A DNA stretch of 7,515 nt from Candidatus Omnitrophota bacterium (GCA_023248095.1 JAHFFF010000080.1:1-7515); one strand, 5' to 3'; counted from the stretch's first letter, positions 1 through 6,623 are shown. Program-made: numbers and translations. Notes: generated by a model not told the origin, from the letters alone.

Positions 1-1005
1 GCTAGTCAGTCCGAATAGGCCGAACGCCTCTCCGACCCGGCTCGGACCGACCAGCTCCACCAAGAGAACCCGGGAAGCCACCCAGGTTCCACCGAGCGCT
101 ACGCCGGAAAGGGATCCGACAACGACGAAGAACCGTTGATCGAAGCTGCAGCTTGCCAGGGCAAAAACCAAGACCCAAAGTGCCCAAACCCAGCCCAAGG
201 CCCGGTAGCCCCCCAGCCGATCGGTGATCTTGCCCCACGCAAAACTGCCGATGATCGTCACCACGGTTGCCACTATGAGAAACCATTGCAGCGCCCTGTC
301 ATCCATGCCGATCGCCTGCTTCGCGTAGACCGACATGAAAAGGATGGCCGTTCCCACGACGCTCAAACCGAGAAAGGCCGAGGGCACCAGCGGCCGCAAG
401 AGCCCATGGACGGATACTTCCCCTGCAGCCGGCACCCTCGAAGGCTGAACGGGTGGTTCCTCCACCCACAGGAAACTCGGCAGCGCCAGGAGCAGGAAAA
501 GAAGCCCCGTCGGGAAAAAGGTCGCCTGTCGCCCCCATCGGGCGGCAATGGGAGCGGTTGCCAGGATCGCAATCAAGGTCCCGACGTACCCGAGGGCCAC
601 CCCATAGCCAGACACGCGGCCCACGCTGCCTTTCGAGGCGATCGCCGGCAGCAGCGCGTTGTAAAAAACGCCGGCCACCTGATAGCAGAAGTTGGCGAAT
701 GCAAAAACCACAAGGGCCGGGCCGAGGGACGGAACCCAACTCAGGCTGCCCGTCAGGAAGACGCAGCCCAGAGTCCAGACCACCATCCCCCGCACCTTCC
801 CGCCCAGACGGTCGGCCCGCCTCCCAAGCCAAGGCATCCAGAGCGCCGAGGCCAGCATCGAGATTCCGAACGCCAGGCTGTAATGCAGCTCCAACCCGCC
901 CCGGTCGCTGATCACCCAAACCGGGAAGTGGTAGCTGGTCATGTTGATGGCGAAGATGGTATTCGCCAGATCGTACAGGCACCAGGAGATGGCTGCCCGC
1001 GACAG
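1..1005 (-). CDS. MFS transporter, UMF1/Atg22-like family (3' end beyond window)
   Basis: A multi-spanning inner-membrane transporter of the major facilitator superfamily; the substrate cannot be told from the sequence. The frame is open from the upstream ZIP gene to the window edge, giving 335 residues from the chosen start; the family usually has about 420-450. The N-terminus has the UMF1 signature ISWCLYDLAN (residues 6-15) leading into TM1, the MFS loop GRRADRLGG (61-69) after TM2, and ELVGPSRVGEAFGLFGLTS (317-335), typical of the C-terminal half. Hydrophobic segments recur throughout. The start is unclear: no ATG, GTG or TTG lies just before TM1. I chose CTG 1003-1005, which puts the signature Trp at residue 8, with GGAGGGG 11 nt upstream. 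ATA at 1012-1014 or TTG at 1081-1083 (SD-like GAAGG, but a 73-nt overlap with ZIP) are alternatives. It follows the ZIP gene by 5 nt, so co-transcription is likely. Family call is firm; start is not. Confidence 0.88.
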   Translation of the reverse strand, partial: MSRAAISWCLYDLANTIFAINMTSYHFPVWVISDRGGLELHYSLAFGISMLASALWMPWLGRRADRLGGKVRGMVVWTLGCVFLTGSLSWVPSLGPALVVFAFANFCYQVAGVFYNALLPAIASKGSVGRVSGYGVALGYVGTLIAILATAPIAARWGRQATFFPTGLLFLLLALPSFLWVEEPPVQPSRVPAAGEVSVHGLLRPLVPSAFLGLSVVGTAILFMSVYAKQAIGMDDRALQWFLIVATVVTIIGSFAWGKITDRLGGYRALGWVWALWVLVFALASCSFDQRFFVVVGSLSGVALGGTWVASRVLLVELVGPSRVGEAFGLFGLTS

Positions 1006-1010
1006 GGCTG

Positions 1011-1718
1011 CTATATCCCCTCCAGGGCCTTGAGGCCAAACATGCAGGCCATTCCGGCGACCATCAAGAGGACGACGACCCAATTGAACCTTCGATGCGA
1101 TTCCGGCAGCAGGTCCCCTGCCCCGATGTAGATGAAATCACCCGCAACGAAGGCGAGGATCTTCTGTTGAAACTCCGATGGGATCAATCCGGCCAAAAGG
1201 GCACCTGCCGGATAAAGAAGGCCCGCCAGCGCCAGGGTCATCAGCATCTGAGGTCTGCTCCATTTTGCATCCCGCATGATGAGCGCAGAGGTCATCCCCT
1301 GGGGGATTTCATGGAGAATCACCGCCAGGGTGATCACCAACCCAAGCCTGGGATCAATCTTATAGCCCGCCACGATGCCGGCCCCGTCGATGACGTTGTC
1401 CAGAGCCATTCCGAAGACGGCGATCGGTCCGATCTGATGGGTTTCACATTCCTGTTCGCCGCACGCATGGATCATGATCATCTTTTCTAGCACGTAGAAG
1501 ATCACGAACCCCCAGGCGAGGATTGGGGCGTCTGTCTTCCAATTCACTTCGGGCAGGACATGGAAGAATGTGGCTGACAGGAGGGCGCCGGCTGCGAAGG
1601 CGATGATGTAGCGCGGCTGAATCTTATTCCCCCATCCTCGGAGAGTCAGCCAGCCGGAGAGGAGATCAAAAGATCCTGCGATCAATGCGTAGAGATAGCC
1701 CATTGAGTTTGTTGGCAT
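1011..1718 (-). CDS. ZIP-family divalent metal transporter
   Basis: An inner-membrane protein of the ZIP (zinc/iron permease) family, which moves divalent metals such as zinc into the cytoplasm. It has 235 residues and about eight hydrophobic segments, a usual size for bacterial ZIPs. Family marks are FHVLPE (52-57), LEK at 78-80 with H84 in TM3, ALDNVIDGAGI (105-115) in TM4 and HEIPQGM (136-142) in TM5. In TM4 the usual metal-binding His of the HNxxDG motif is Asp (D107), and TM5 has Gln where many members have Glu or His, so metal preference may differ. A loop after TM3 holds H84, C86, C91 and H94, a possible metal-handling patch. No Shine-Dalgarno precedes ATG 1718; ATG 1703 (five codons in) is also possible and would place TM1 at the very N-terminus. 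It is the first gene of a leftward unit with the UMF1 transporter. The substrate is not proven. Confidence 0.9.
   Translation of the reverse strand: MPTNSMGYLYALIAGSFDLLSGWLTLRGWGNKIQPRYIIAFAAGALLSATFFHVLPEVNWKTDAPILAWGFVIFYVLEKMIMIHACGEQECETHQIGPIAVFGMALDNVIDGAGIVAGYKIDPRLGLVITLAVILHEIPQGMTSALIMRDAKWSRPQMLMTLALAGLLYPAGALLAGLIPSEFQQKILAFVAGDFIYIGAGDLLPESHRRFNWVVVLLMVAGMACMFGLKALEGI
1017..1023 (-). promoter_or_regulatory. Shine-Dalgarno-like GGAGGGG before the UMF1 transporter
   Basis: The minus strand reads GGAGGGG within the last codons of the ZIP gene. It lies 2 nt before an ATA codon and 11 nt before a CTG codon in the transporter frame. It is the strongest ribosome-binding sequence near the expected N-terminus, and it supports initiation at one of these non-standard codons rather than at TTG 1083 or the internal ATG 942, which would cut TM1. 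Confidence 0.45.
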
Positions 1719-1740
1719 TATACCGCGAGCTTGCTACAAT
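1712..1740 (+). promoter_or_regulatory. Sigma-70-type promoter for the epimerase gene
   Basis: TTGGCA at 1712-1717 (five of six matches to TTGACA) is followed by exactly 17 nt and then TACAAT at 1735-1740 (five of six matches to TATAAT). The expected transcription start is 1747-1748, which is the first base of the GTG start codon of the epimerase. The -35 box overlaps the first codons of the divergent ZIP gene. The assignment rests on consensus match and spacing only. Confidence 0.6.
1717..1722 (-). promoter_or_regulatory. Possible -10 box (TATAAT) for the ZIP-UMF1 unit
   Basis: The minus strand reads a perfect TATAAT that overlaps ATG 1718 of the ZIP gene. Transcription would start near 1710, leaving only about 7 nt before ATG 1703. 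There is no good -35 box at 16-18 nt upstream (the sequence there is GGAAGA-like), so this is a weak call based on the -10 alone. Confidence 0.3.
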
Positions 1741-1747
1741 CTTCCTC

Positions 1748-2644
1748 GTGAAAGTACTGGTCAGCGGTTCCACGGGACTCCTCGGTTCCACCCTGGTCTC
1801 CTACTTCAACCATAGGGGCGATCCTGTGGTTCGGCTTGTCCGTGCCAAGTCTATCGGCGGCGCTGAGGTCCTTTGGAACCCTGCAGCCCGCATCCTAGAT
1901 CTCAAGCATCTGGAGGGATTCGATGCGGTGGTCCATCTGGCCGGCGATCCCATTGCGCAGGGGCGCTGGACGCCGGAGAAAAAGGCCCGCATCCGGGACA
2001 GCCGGGTCAAGGGCACCCGGTTCCTTGCCGAATCCCTTGCGAAGCTGACCCATCCCCCCAAGGTGTTCGCGTGCGCCTCCGCCATCGGGTTCTACGGTCA
2101 CCGGGGCGACGAACTTCTCACAGAGGAGAGCTCAAAAGGGACCGGCTTTCTGCCGGAGATCGGGCAGGAATGGGAGAAGGCCTGTGAACCGGCGGTGGAG
2201 CGAGGGATCCGGGTCGTGAATCTCCGGTTCGGAATCGTCTTGAGCCCAAAAGGTGGGGCCCTGAAGCTGATGCTGCCGCCGTTTCAACTCGGATTGGGCG
2301 GACCGCTTGGGTCTGGGAAACAATGGATGAGCTGGGTCTCCATCGAGGATGTGGTTGGCGCCATTAACCACGCGTTGGCGAATGAATCGGTGCGGGGACC
2401 GGTGAATGTGGTGGCTCCGAATCCAGTGACCAACCTGGTGTTCACCAAGGCGCTGGGTCATGCACTCAAGCGGCCCACCTTCTTCCCGGTGCCAGCGTTC
2501 GCGGTCCGGCTCCTGTTTGGGGAAATGGCAGATGCAGCCCTTCTGGCCTCCACCCGGGTGGAGCCTAAAAAACTCAAATACACCGGCTACCGTTTCCGGC
2601 ACCCCGACCTCGACCTGGCACTGCATGACCTGCTGACTGAATGA
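1748..2644 (+). CDS. TIGR01777/YfcH-like NAD(P)-binding epimerase (SDR superfamily)
   Basis: A soluble protein of 298 residues of the extended short-chain dehydrogenase group usually named TIGR01777 family (E. coli YfcH, plant SulA-like); the substrate of these proteins is not established. The N-terminus has the Rossmann GSTGLLG motif (7-13). HLAGDPIA (63-70), the block RWTPEKKARIRDSRVKGTR (73-91), ASAIGFYG (110-117), LRFGIVLSPKGGAL (159-172) and SWVSIEDVV (195-203) are all typical of the family, and a DUF1731-like C-terminal domain follows (from about 245). Length matches the family. The frame is open further upstream, but the Rossmann strand VKVLVSG begins exactly at GTG 1748, so I took this start. 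No Shine-Dalgarno is present; the predicted promoter places the transcript end at this codon, so leaderless translation is likely. Its stop overlaps the next ATG by 4 nt (ATGA). Confidence 0.94.
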   Translation: MKVLVSGSTGLLGSTLVSYFNHRGDPVVRLVRAKSIGGAEVLWNPAARILDLKHLEGFDAVVHLAGDPIAQGRWTPEKKARIRDSRVKGTRFLAESLAKLTHPPKVFACASAIGFYGHRGDELLTEESSKGTGFLPEIGQEWEKACEPAVERGIRVVNLRFGIVLSPKGGALKLMLPPFQLGLGGPLGSGKQWMSWVSIEDVVGAINHALANESVRGPVNVVAPNPVTNLVFTKALGHALKRPTFFPVPAFAVRLLFGEMADAALLASTRVEPKKLKYTGYRFRHPDLDLALHDLLTE

Positions 2645-2931
2645 CGCTTCGGCAAACCGTTCATCCTGAGCTCAGTCGAAGGATGAGCAAGATTGTCGTG
2701 GACACGCATGTTCGGCGCCTAGCCTACCGGATGGGACTGACGAAAGAAACCGACCCGGATAAGATCGAAGCGAGCCTCATGAAGCTCGTGCCGCGGAAGG
2801 ATTGGACCTCCTTTTCCCACGCGATGATCTTTCACGGCCGTCGCATCTGCAAGGCAATCAGGCCGGCCTGCGATTCCTCTCCTCTTTATCCCCTCTGCCC
2901 CAAATTGAGCGTCGCCCCATCCTCCCACTAA
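2641..2931 (+). pseudogene. nth: Endonuclease III (Nth) C-terminal remnant fused to a repeat
   Basis: From about 2689 the frame matches the C-terminal third of endonuclease III, the base-excision-repair DNA glycosylase/lyase: VVDTHVRRLAYRMGL (19-33) includes the Asp of the conserved VDTHV motif, and HGRRICKAIRPAC (65-77) starts the Fe-S loop. Everything before it (about 130 residues, including the helix-hairpin-helix and catalytic Lys) is absent. In its place are 16 codons, mostly from a short interspersed repeat (2656-2688). The cluster motif should read C-x6-C-x2-C-x5-C, but the third Cys is Ser (residue 80, TCT). Both facts point to a dead gene. The frame nevertheless stays open from ATG 2641, which overlaps the epimerase stop, so a 96-residue chimeric peptide could be translated. 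Its TAA overlaps the glpD stop on the other strand. Identity is confident; being non-functional is inferred. Confidence 0.85.
2656..2688 (+). repeat. Short interspersed palindromic repeat, copy 1
   Basis: A 33-bp element starting ACCGTTC and ending ATGAGC, close to copy 2 at 4554-4585. TCATCC (2661-2666) can pair with GGATGA (2681-2686), and the loop holds the palindrome TGAGCTCA, so it can form a hairpin. In my experience such elements (translated as HPELSRRMS or as MLRQAQDER on the other strand) occur in many environmental genomes. It sits just after the epimerase stop and exactly at the break point of the nth remnant. Confidence 0.75.
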
Positions 2932-4547
2932 CTCTGTAGGGACCGATGGGCTGAGGCCATTTCCTCCCGGTACTGCTCAATCTTCTGGTGCTGCTCATCC
3001 GCGGACCAGCCCAAAGCTTCCTGCATGATCTCGGCACAAGCCTCCAGACAATCCAAACCTTGGCAGAGGGACCAGCCGATTTGAAGGCGGCGCCAGAGGA
3101 GGTCGCTCAAGCTCAGCGCCATTTCCTCTTCGACGGCGTAACGGACCTCTCCCCGCGTGAAGGGATGATGCGGACAGAGTGGTTTAGCCCAACGTGGATC
3201 CTGTCGGATCCACTGCAGGATGGTGCGAGCACCTGCACCGTAGCGTTGAACCAGGCGGGAGACCTCTGAAGGATAGATTTGAGCGTACTGCAGGAGGGAC
3301 TGCAGGAGTTCTTTCATTTCCTCAGAACGCCAAGTTCCCGACGCCGGACCGATGGGGCTCTGGGCGGTCTTACAGGGATTCAGTTTTTTCTCCCGGAACT
3401 TGCGCGCCAGCCAATCCACGACATCCTCGGCAATCTTGCGAAAGGTGGTGAACTTTCCTCCGACGATGGTAACCATTCCGTTGGAGTCCTCGTGAATGAG
3501 ATGCGTGCGGCTGACCGCCCAAGGGTCCTTGTGCTCCTGGGCCGCCAGGGGCCGGACACCGGCAAAGGTGGAGATAATCCGCTCCCGTTCGAGCCGTAGC
3601 TGCGGCAGCAACCGGTTGGTCTCCCGAATCAGATACTCCACCTCTTCCGAAGTGGCCTGAACAGCACCCGGATCGCCGGAGTAATCGGTGTCGGTGGTAC
3701 CGATCAGCGTCAATCCTCTCCAAGGAATCAGGAAGAAGATCCGCTGGTCGCTCTCCGATGCCAACACCAACGCATGTCGGAGCCCCACGTCCGGGTAGAC
3801 CAGATGGATCCCTTTCGAGGGACGGACGATCGGCGACAGATTCGGATCGGCCATCTGACGAAGGCGGTCTGCCCATGGCCCGGTGGCATTCACAATCCGT
3901 TTTGCCTGGATCGCGTGGCGCTGGCCGGAAAGCTGGTCCTCCACTTTCGCTCCGGTCAACCGGCCCGCTTCCGATCTCCATTCCACCACCTTCATGTAAT
4001 TGAGCACAACGGCTCCCTCATCGGCCGCGGCAAGGATTGTGCTGAGGACCAGCCGTGTATCATCCATCTGGGCGTCGGAGTAAAGGACCGCCCTTTGGGC
4101 AGAGCTCTTCTGCAGGAGCGGTTCTGCCTGATGAAGCTTGGAACCCCGCAGGACCCGGTGCTTACCGACAGAGGATTTCCCAGCCAGCCAATCATAGAGG
4201 AGGGCGCCCAAACGCACCAAGGGCCACGGCCGGGGAGAATTCCCGACAACCGGGATGAGGAAAGGAAGGGGCTGGACCAATCGAGGGGCAAGTTTAAGCA
4301 ACAGCTCCCGTTCCCGTAAGGACTCACGCACCAATGGGAAATCGAGCTGTTCAAGGTACCGGAGGCCGCCGTGTATGAGCTTAGTGGTTTTTGAGGAGGT
4401 ACCGGAGGCGAAGTCACCTGCCTCCACGAGGGCGCAGGAGAATCCCCGCTGGGCGGCGTCGCGGGCAATCCCCGCCCCCACGATCCCGCCACCGATGATA
4501 AGGAGGTCGAAGGTCTGATCGGTGAGCCTCGCGGGATCGCGCGTCAT
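2928..4547 (-). CDS. glpD: FAD-dependent glycerol-3-phosphate dehydrogenase
   Basis: Oxidises sn-glycerol 3-phosphate to dihydroxyacetone phosphate at the inner membrane and passes electrons to quinone; second step of glycerol use. The 539 residues fit the GlpD family (about 500-560). The N-terminal FAD-binding motif is IIGGGIVGAGIARD (17-30), followed by the acidic end of the second strand (E42) and the family block SGTSSKTTKLIHGGLRYLE (48-66). Further marks are NATGPWAD (220-227), IGTTDTDY (282-289), FAGVRPL (328-334) with the substrate-region Arg, and GGKFTTFR (363-370). A GlpD C-terminal domain runs from about 410 and contains EEEMALSLSDLLWRR (473-487). ATG 4547 gives a normal N-terminus; the ribosome-binding site is weak (AGG in GGTAGGTAA). 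It lies 48 nt after glpK in the same direction, with a repeat in the gap. It is presumably the last gene of the leftward unit and meets the nth remnant end to end with a 4-nt overlap. Confidence 0.97.
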   Translation of the reverse strand: MTRDPARLTDQTFDLLIIGGGIVGAGIARDAAQRGFSCALVEAGDFASGTSSKTTKLIHGGLRYLEQLDFPLVRESLRERELLLKLAPRLVQPLPFLIPVVGNSPRPWPLVRLGALLYDWLAGKSSVGKHRVLRGSKLHQAEPLLQKSSAQRAVLYSDAQMDDTRLVLSTILAAADEGAVVLNYMKVVEWRSEAGRLTGAKVEDQLSGQRHAIQAKRIVNATGPWADRLRQMADPNLSPIVRPSKGIHLVYPDVGLRHALVLASESDQRIFFLIPWRGLTLIGTTDTDYSGDPGAVQATSEEVEYLIRETNRLLPQLRLERERIISTFAGVRPLAAQEHKDPWAVSRTHLIHEDSNGMVTIVGGKFTTFRKIAEDVVDWLARKFREKKLNPCKTAQSPIGPASGTWRSEEMKELLQSLLQYAQIYPSEVSRLVQRYGAGARTILQWIRQDPRWAKPLCPHHPFTRGEVRYAVEEEMALSLSDLLWRRLQIGWSLCQGLDCLEACAEIMQEALGWSADEQHQKIEQYREEMASAHRSLQS

Positions 4548-4553
4548 TTACCT

Positions 4554-4585
4554 ACCGTTCGTCCTGAGCCTGTCGAAGCATGAGC
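4554..4585 (+). repeat. Short interspersed palindromic repeat, copy 2
   Basis: A 32-bp near-copy of the element at 2656-2688, in the same orientation, starting ACCGTTC and ending ATGAGC. Differences are a few substitutions and one deleted base in the centre, so its hairpin is weaker. It fills most of the 48-nt gap between the glpK stop and the glpD start and ends 7 bases short of the glpD ATG, so it forms the upstream leader of glpD. Which strand it 'belongs' to is arbitrary. Confidence 0.75.
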
Positions 4586-4595
4586 GGCGTTGTCC

Positions 4596-6059
4596 TCACA
4601 ACACCCGCCGGACGGCGGCCCCCCAACCCAAGAGGGCCGCTTTCCGCTGGGCCACTTTCCAGGTGGGGCGGAAGATGTGATCCACTTGCCTCATTTGCGA
4701 GAGATCCCGTGGACTCCAGAAGCCAACCCCAATCCCGGCCAGTTGTGCCGCTCCCAGCGCCGTGGTTTCCACGTTCTTGGGACGGACCACGGGAACACCG
4801 CAGAGATCCGATTGAAATTGAAGGAGAAAACTGTTCTTCACCGCCCCCCCATCGACCTTGAGAGATTTCAGGCGGATGCGGCTGTCTTTCTCCATCGCGT
4901 GAACGAGCTCCTGCGATTGATAGGCAATCGATTCCAGCGCCGCGCGAGCCAGATGCGCCCGCCCTGTCCCTCTCGTGATCCCGCAGATGAGGCCTCGCGC
5001 ATCCGGCCTCCAGTAGGGAGCGCCCAAGCCTACGAAGGCGGGAACCAGGTAAACCCCGCCGGTGTCCGGCACCGAGCGGGCCAACGCCTCGGACTCCGCC
5101 GCTCCCTTCAGAATACCCAGCCCGTCCCGCAGCCATTGGATCGCCGCGCCGGCGATGAAAACAGACCCTTCCAGAGCATAGGCCGGCTGGCCCTTCGAAT
5201 CGCAGGCAGCGGTGGTAATCAAACCATGCCTGGAGCGGATGATCCTCCGGCTGGTCTGCATCAGCAGGAAACATCCGGTTCCATAGGTATTCTTCGCCTG
5301 CCCCGGCTCGGTGCAGCCTTGCCCGAACAACGCCGCCTGCTGGTCCCCGGCGATTCCAGTGATTGGAATACCGGCTGGGAGCGGGCCAACCCGTGCGGTC
5401 ACGCCAAATCGATGACTGGAGGGAAATACCTGAGGCAGCAACGGGGATGGAACAGTGAGCCGCTTCATCATGGAGGCAGACCAAGAGAGGGTTTTGAGAT
5501 CCAGCAGCAGAGTGCGGGAGGCGTTCGTAACATCTGTGGCGTGAACCCGTCCGCCGGTCAAACGCCAAAGAAGCCAGGAATCGGGTGTTCCAAAGGCCAG
5601 ACGGCCTGCGCGGGCAGAACGGGCAATCGAGGAGTTGTTTCGCAAGAGCCAGGCGATCTTCGTTCCGGAGAAATAGGGATCCAGCACCAGCCCGGTGATC
5701 CGGCGGGCCTCCGGTTCATATCGCTTCAGCTGCTGGCAGATTTCCGCCGTGCGACGGTCCTGCCAAACGATGGCGCGGTGTACCGGCCGGCCGCTCTTGC
5801 GGTCCCACAGGATGGTGGTCTCTCGCTGGTTGGTGATTCCGATGGCGGCGATCTGCGAGGCTCGAATCCTCCCGCGAGAGAGGGCCGCCTCAACCACCTT
5901 CAGAACGGAGGACCAAATCTCCTCGGGATCGTGCTCCACCCATCCGGGCCTGGGATAATACTGGCGGATTTCTTGGTAGGCTTGCGATACAACCTTACCC
6001 GCGCGGCTGTAGAGAATCGCGCGCGTGCCGGTTGTCCCCTGATCGATAGCGAGAATCAT
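4596..6059 (-). CDS. glpK: Glycerol kinase
   Basis: A cytoplasmic FGGY-family kinase that phosphorylates glycerol with ATP to sn-glycerol 3-phosphate, the substrate of GlpD encoded next to it. It has 487 residues, close to the usual 490-505; the slight shortness is at the N-terminus, which starts only four residues before the phosphate-loop motif DQGTTGTR (6-13). Other marks are GITNQRETT (74-82) with the glycerol-contacting Arg-Glu, AIVWQDRRT (96-104), DPYFSGTK (127-134), GIAGDQQAALFGQ (235-247) with the catalytic Asp at 239, KNTYGTGCF (256-264) and VDGGAVKNSFLLQFQSD (402-418). These separate it from other FGGY sugar kinases. ATG 6059 is the first start that fits. No ordinary Shine-Dalgarno precedes it: the 31-nt gap from the DJ-1 gene is a tandem palindrome. 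A large open frame on the opposite strand here is a composition artefact. Confidence 0.97.
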   Translation of the reverse strand: MILAIDQGTTGTRAILYSRAGKVVSQAYQEIRQYYPRPGWVEHDPEEIWSSVLKVVEAALSRGRIRASQIAAIGITNQRETTILWDRKSGRPVHRAIVWQDRRTAEICQQLKRYEPEARRITGLVLDPYFSGTKIAWLLRNNSSIARSARAGRLAFGTPDSWLLWRLTGGRVHATDVTNASRTLLLDLKTLSWSASMMKRLTVPSPLLPQVFPSSHRFGVTARVGPLPAGIPITGIAGDQQAALFGQGCTEPGQAKNTYGTGCFLLMQTSRRIIRSRHGLITTAACDSKGQPAYALEGSVFIAGAAIQWLRDGLGILKGAAESEALARSVPDTGGVYLVPAFVGLGAPYWRPDARGLICGITRGTGRAHLARAALESIAYQSQELVHAMEKDSRIRLKSLKVDGGAVKNSFLLQFQSDLCGVPVVRPKNVETTALGAAQLAGIGVGFWSPRDLSQMRQVDHIFRPTWKVAQRKAALLGWGAAVRRVL

Positions 6060-6060
6060 C

Positions 6061-6090
6061 TGGGGTCTGACCCCGGAGGGTCTGACCCCA
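6061..6090. repeat. Tandem palindrome of GGGGTCTGACCCC type
   Basis: Two copies 15 bp apart: GGGGTCTGACCCC (6062-6074, a perfect palindrome around one base) and AGGGTCTGACCCC (6077-6089, palindromic over the inner 11 bases). The outer TGGGGTC and GACCCCA arms can also pair with each other. The unit fills the entire gap between the DJ-1 stop and the glpK start. It may act as a hairpin between the two genes or may be an interspersed repeat; there is no T-run, so it is not a standard terminator. Confidence 0.8.
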
Positions 6091-6615
6091 TCAGGATTTC
6101 AACGCCTCCACGAGCGCCTTTCCAAACTCCTCTGCAGCGTCCGGTCCGGAACCGGTGATCAACTTGCCGTCCTTCTCCACCGGTTTTCCGGTGTAAACAA
6201 CCCCTTTGGTCTTGAAATCACCGACTGCGTCCTTCCAGATGGTGGCCTTCTTCCCCTTGAGCAGACCTGCGTTCGCCAAGGTCATCGGCGCCAGACAAAT
6301 AGCCGACGTAGGCTTGCCGGCTTGATAAGCAGCCTTCGCAAGCGCATGTGCTGTTGGATTCTCCCAATACTCGGTCGCCCCCATTCCTCCGACAAAGACC
6401 ACCGCATCGAACTGATCCATCTTCGCATCCTTGAGCAGGATGTCCGGTTTGACCTTCAGTCCCAGCATCCCAGTCGCCTCGCTCAGGCTGGAGGAGGCCA
6501 CCGTGACCTGAGCCCCGGCCGCTTCCAGAATCTGACGCGGCTTTTGGTATTCCTCATCTCTGAACTGATTGGATGCAATCACCATAAGCACCTTCTTACC
6601 ACTTAGAGTTCCCAC
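6091..6615 (-). CDS. DJ-1/PfpI family protein
   Basis: A small cytoplasmic class I glutamine-amidotransferase-like protein of 174 residues, one domain, normal for the family. It has the strand VLMVIASNQFRDEEY with the conserved Glu (about 22), VVFVGGMGA (72-80) and the nucleophile elbow SAICLAPMTLANAG (104-117) with Cys 107. The His that follows Cys in PfpI/Hsp31-type members (AICHGP) is Leu here, so a classical protease triad is lacking, and DJ-1-like activities (stress protection, glyoxal or methylglyoxal handling) are equally possible; the true activity is unknown. A longer frame begins at GTG 6624, but AAGGAG at 6624-6629 lies 8 nt before GTG 6615, so that start is preferred. It overlaps the nucleotidyltransferase end through its ribosome-binding site and precedes glpK by 31 nt, so all are probably on one message. 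Confidence 0.92.
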   Translation of the reverse strand: MGTLSGKKVLMVIASNQFRDEEYQKPRQILEAAGAQVTVASSSLSEATGMLGLKVKPDILLKDAKMDQFDAVVFVGGMGATEYWENPTAHALAKAAYQAGKPTSAICLAPMTLANAGLLKGKKATIWKDAVGDFKTKGVVYTGKPVEKDGKLITGSGPDAAEEFGKALVEALKS

Positions 6616-6623
6616 GCCGACCA

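Noticed and set aside
136..1131. A 331-codon plus-strand frame over the transporter genes, and a 246-codon minus-strand frame at 299-1039
   Set aside because: Both have low-complexity, hydrophilic compositions without motifs, while the remaining minus-strand frame gives a clear UMF1 transporter open to the window edge.
1685..1747. N-terminal extension of the epimerase by 21 codons
   Set aside because: It would overlap the divergent ZIP gene and the promoter, and it precedes the family's normal start at the Rossmann strand.
2656..2688. CRISPR repeat or transposon end
   Set aside because: Only two copies exist, 1.9 kb apart, with genes between them; there are no spacers, transposase or target duplication in view.
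4552..5568. A 338-codon minus-strand frame overlapping glpK, ending in MLRQAQDER
   Set aside because: It is an out-of-frame shadow of glpK. Its last residues are simply the translated interspersed repeat.
6061..6090. Rho-independent terminator between the DJ-1 gene and glpK
   Set aside because: The hairpin potential is real, but no T-run follows on either strand and glpK continues in the same direction.
4590..6158. A 522-codon open frame on the plus strand across glpK
   Set aside because: It is antisense to a fully convincing glpK, is rich in Arg, Gly and Pro, matches no family I know, and reflects high GC that removes stop codons.
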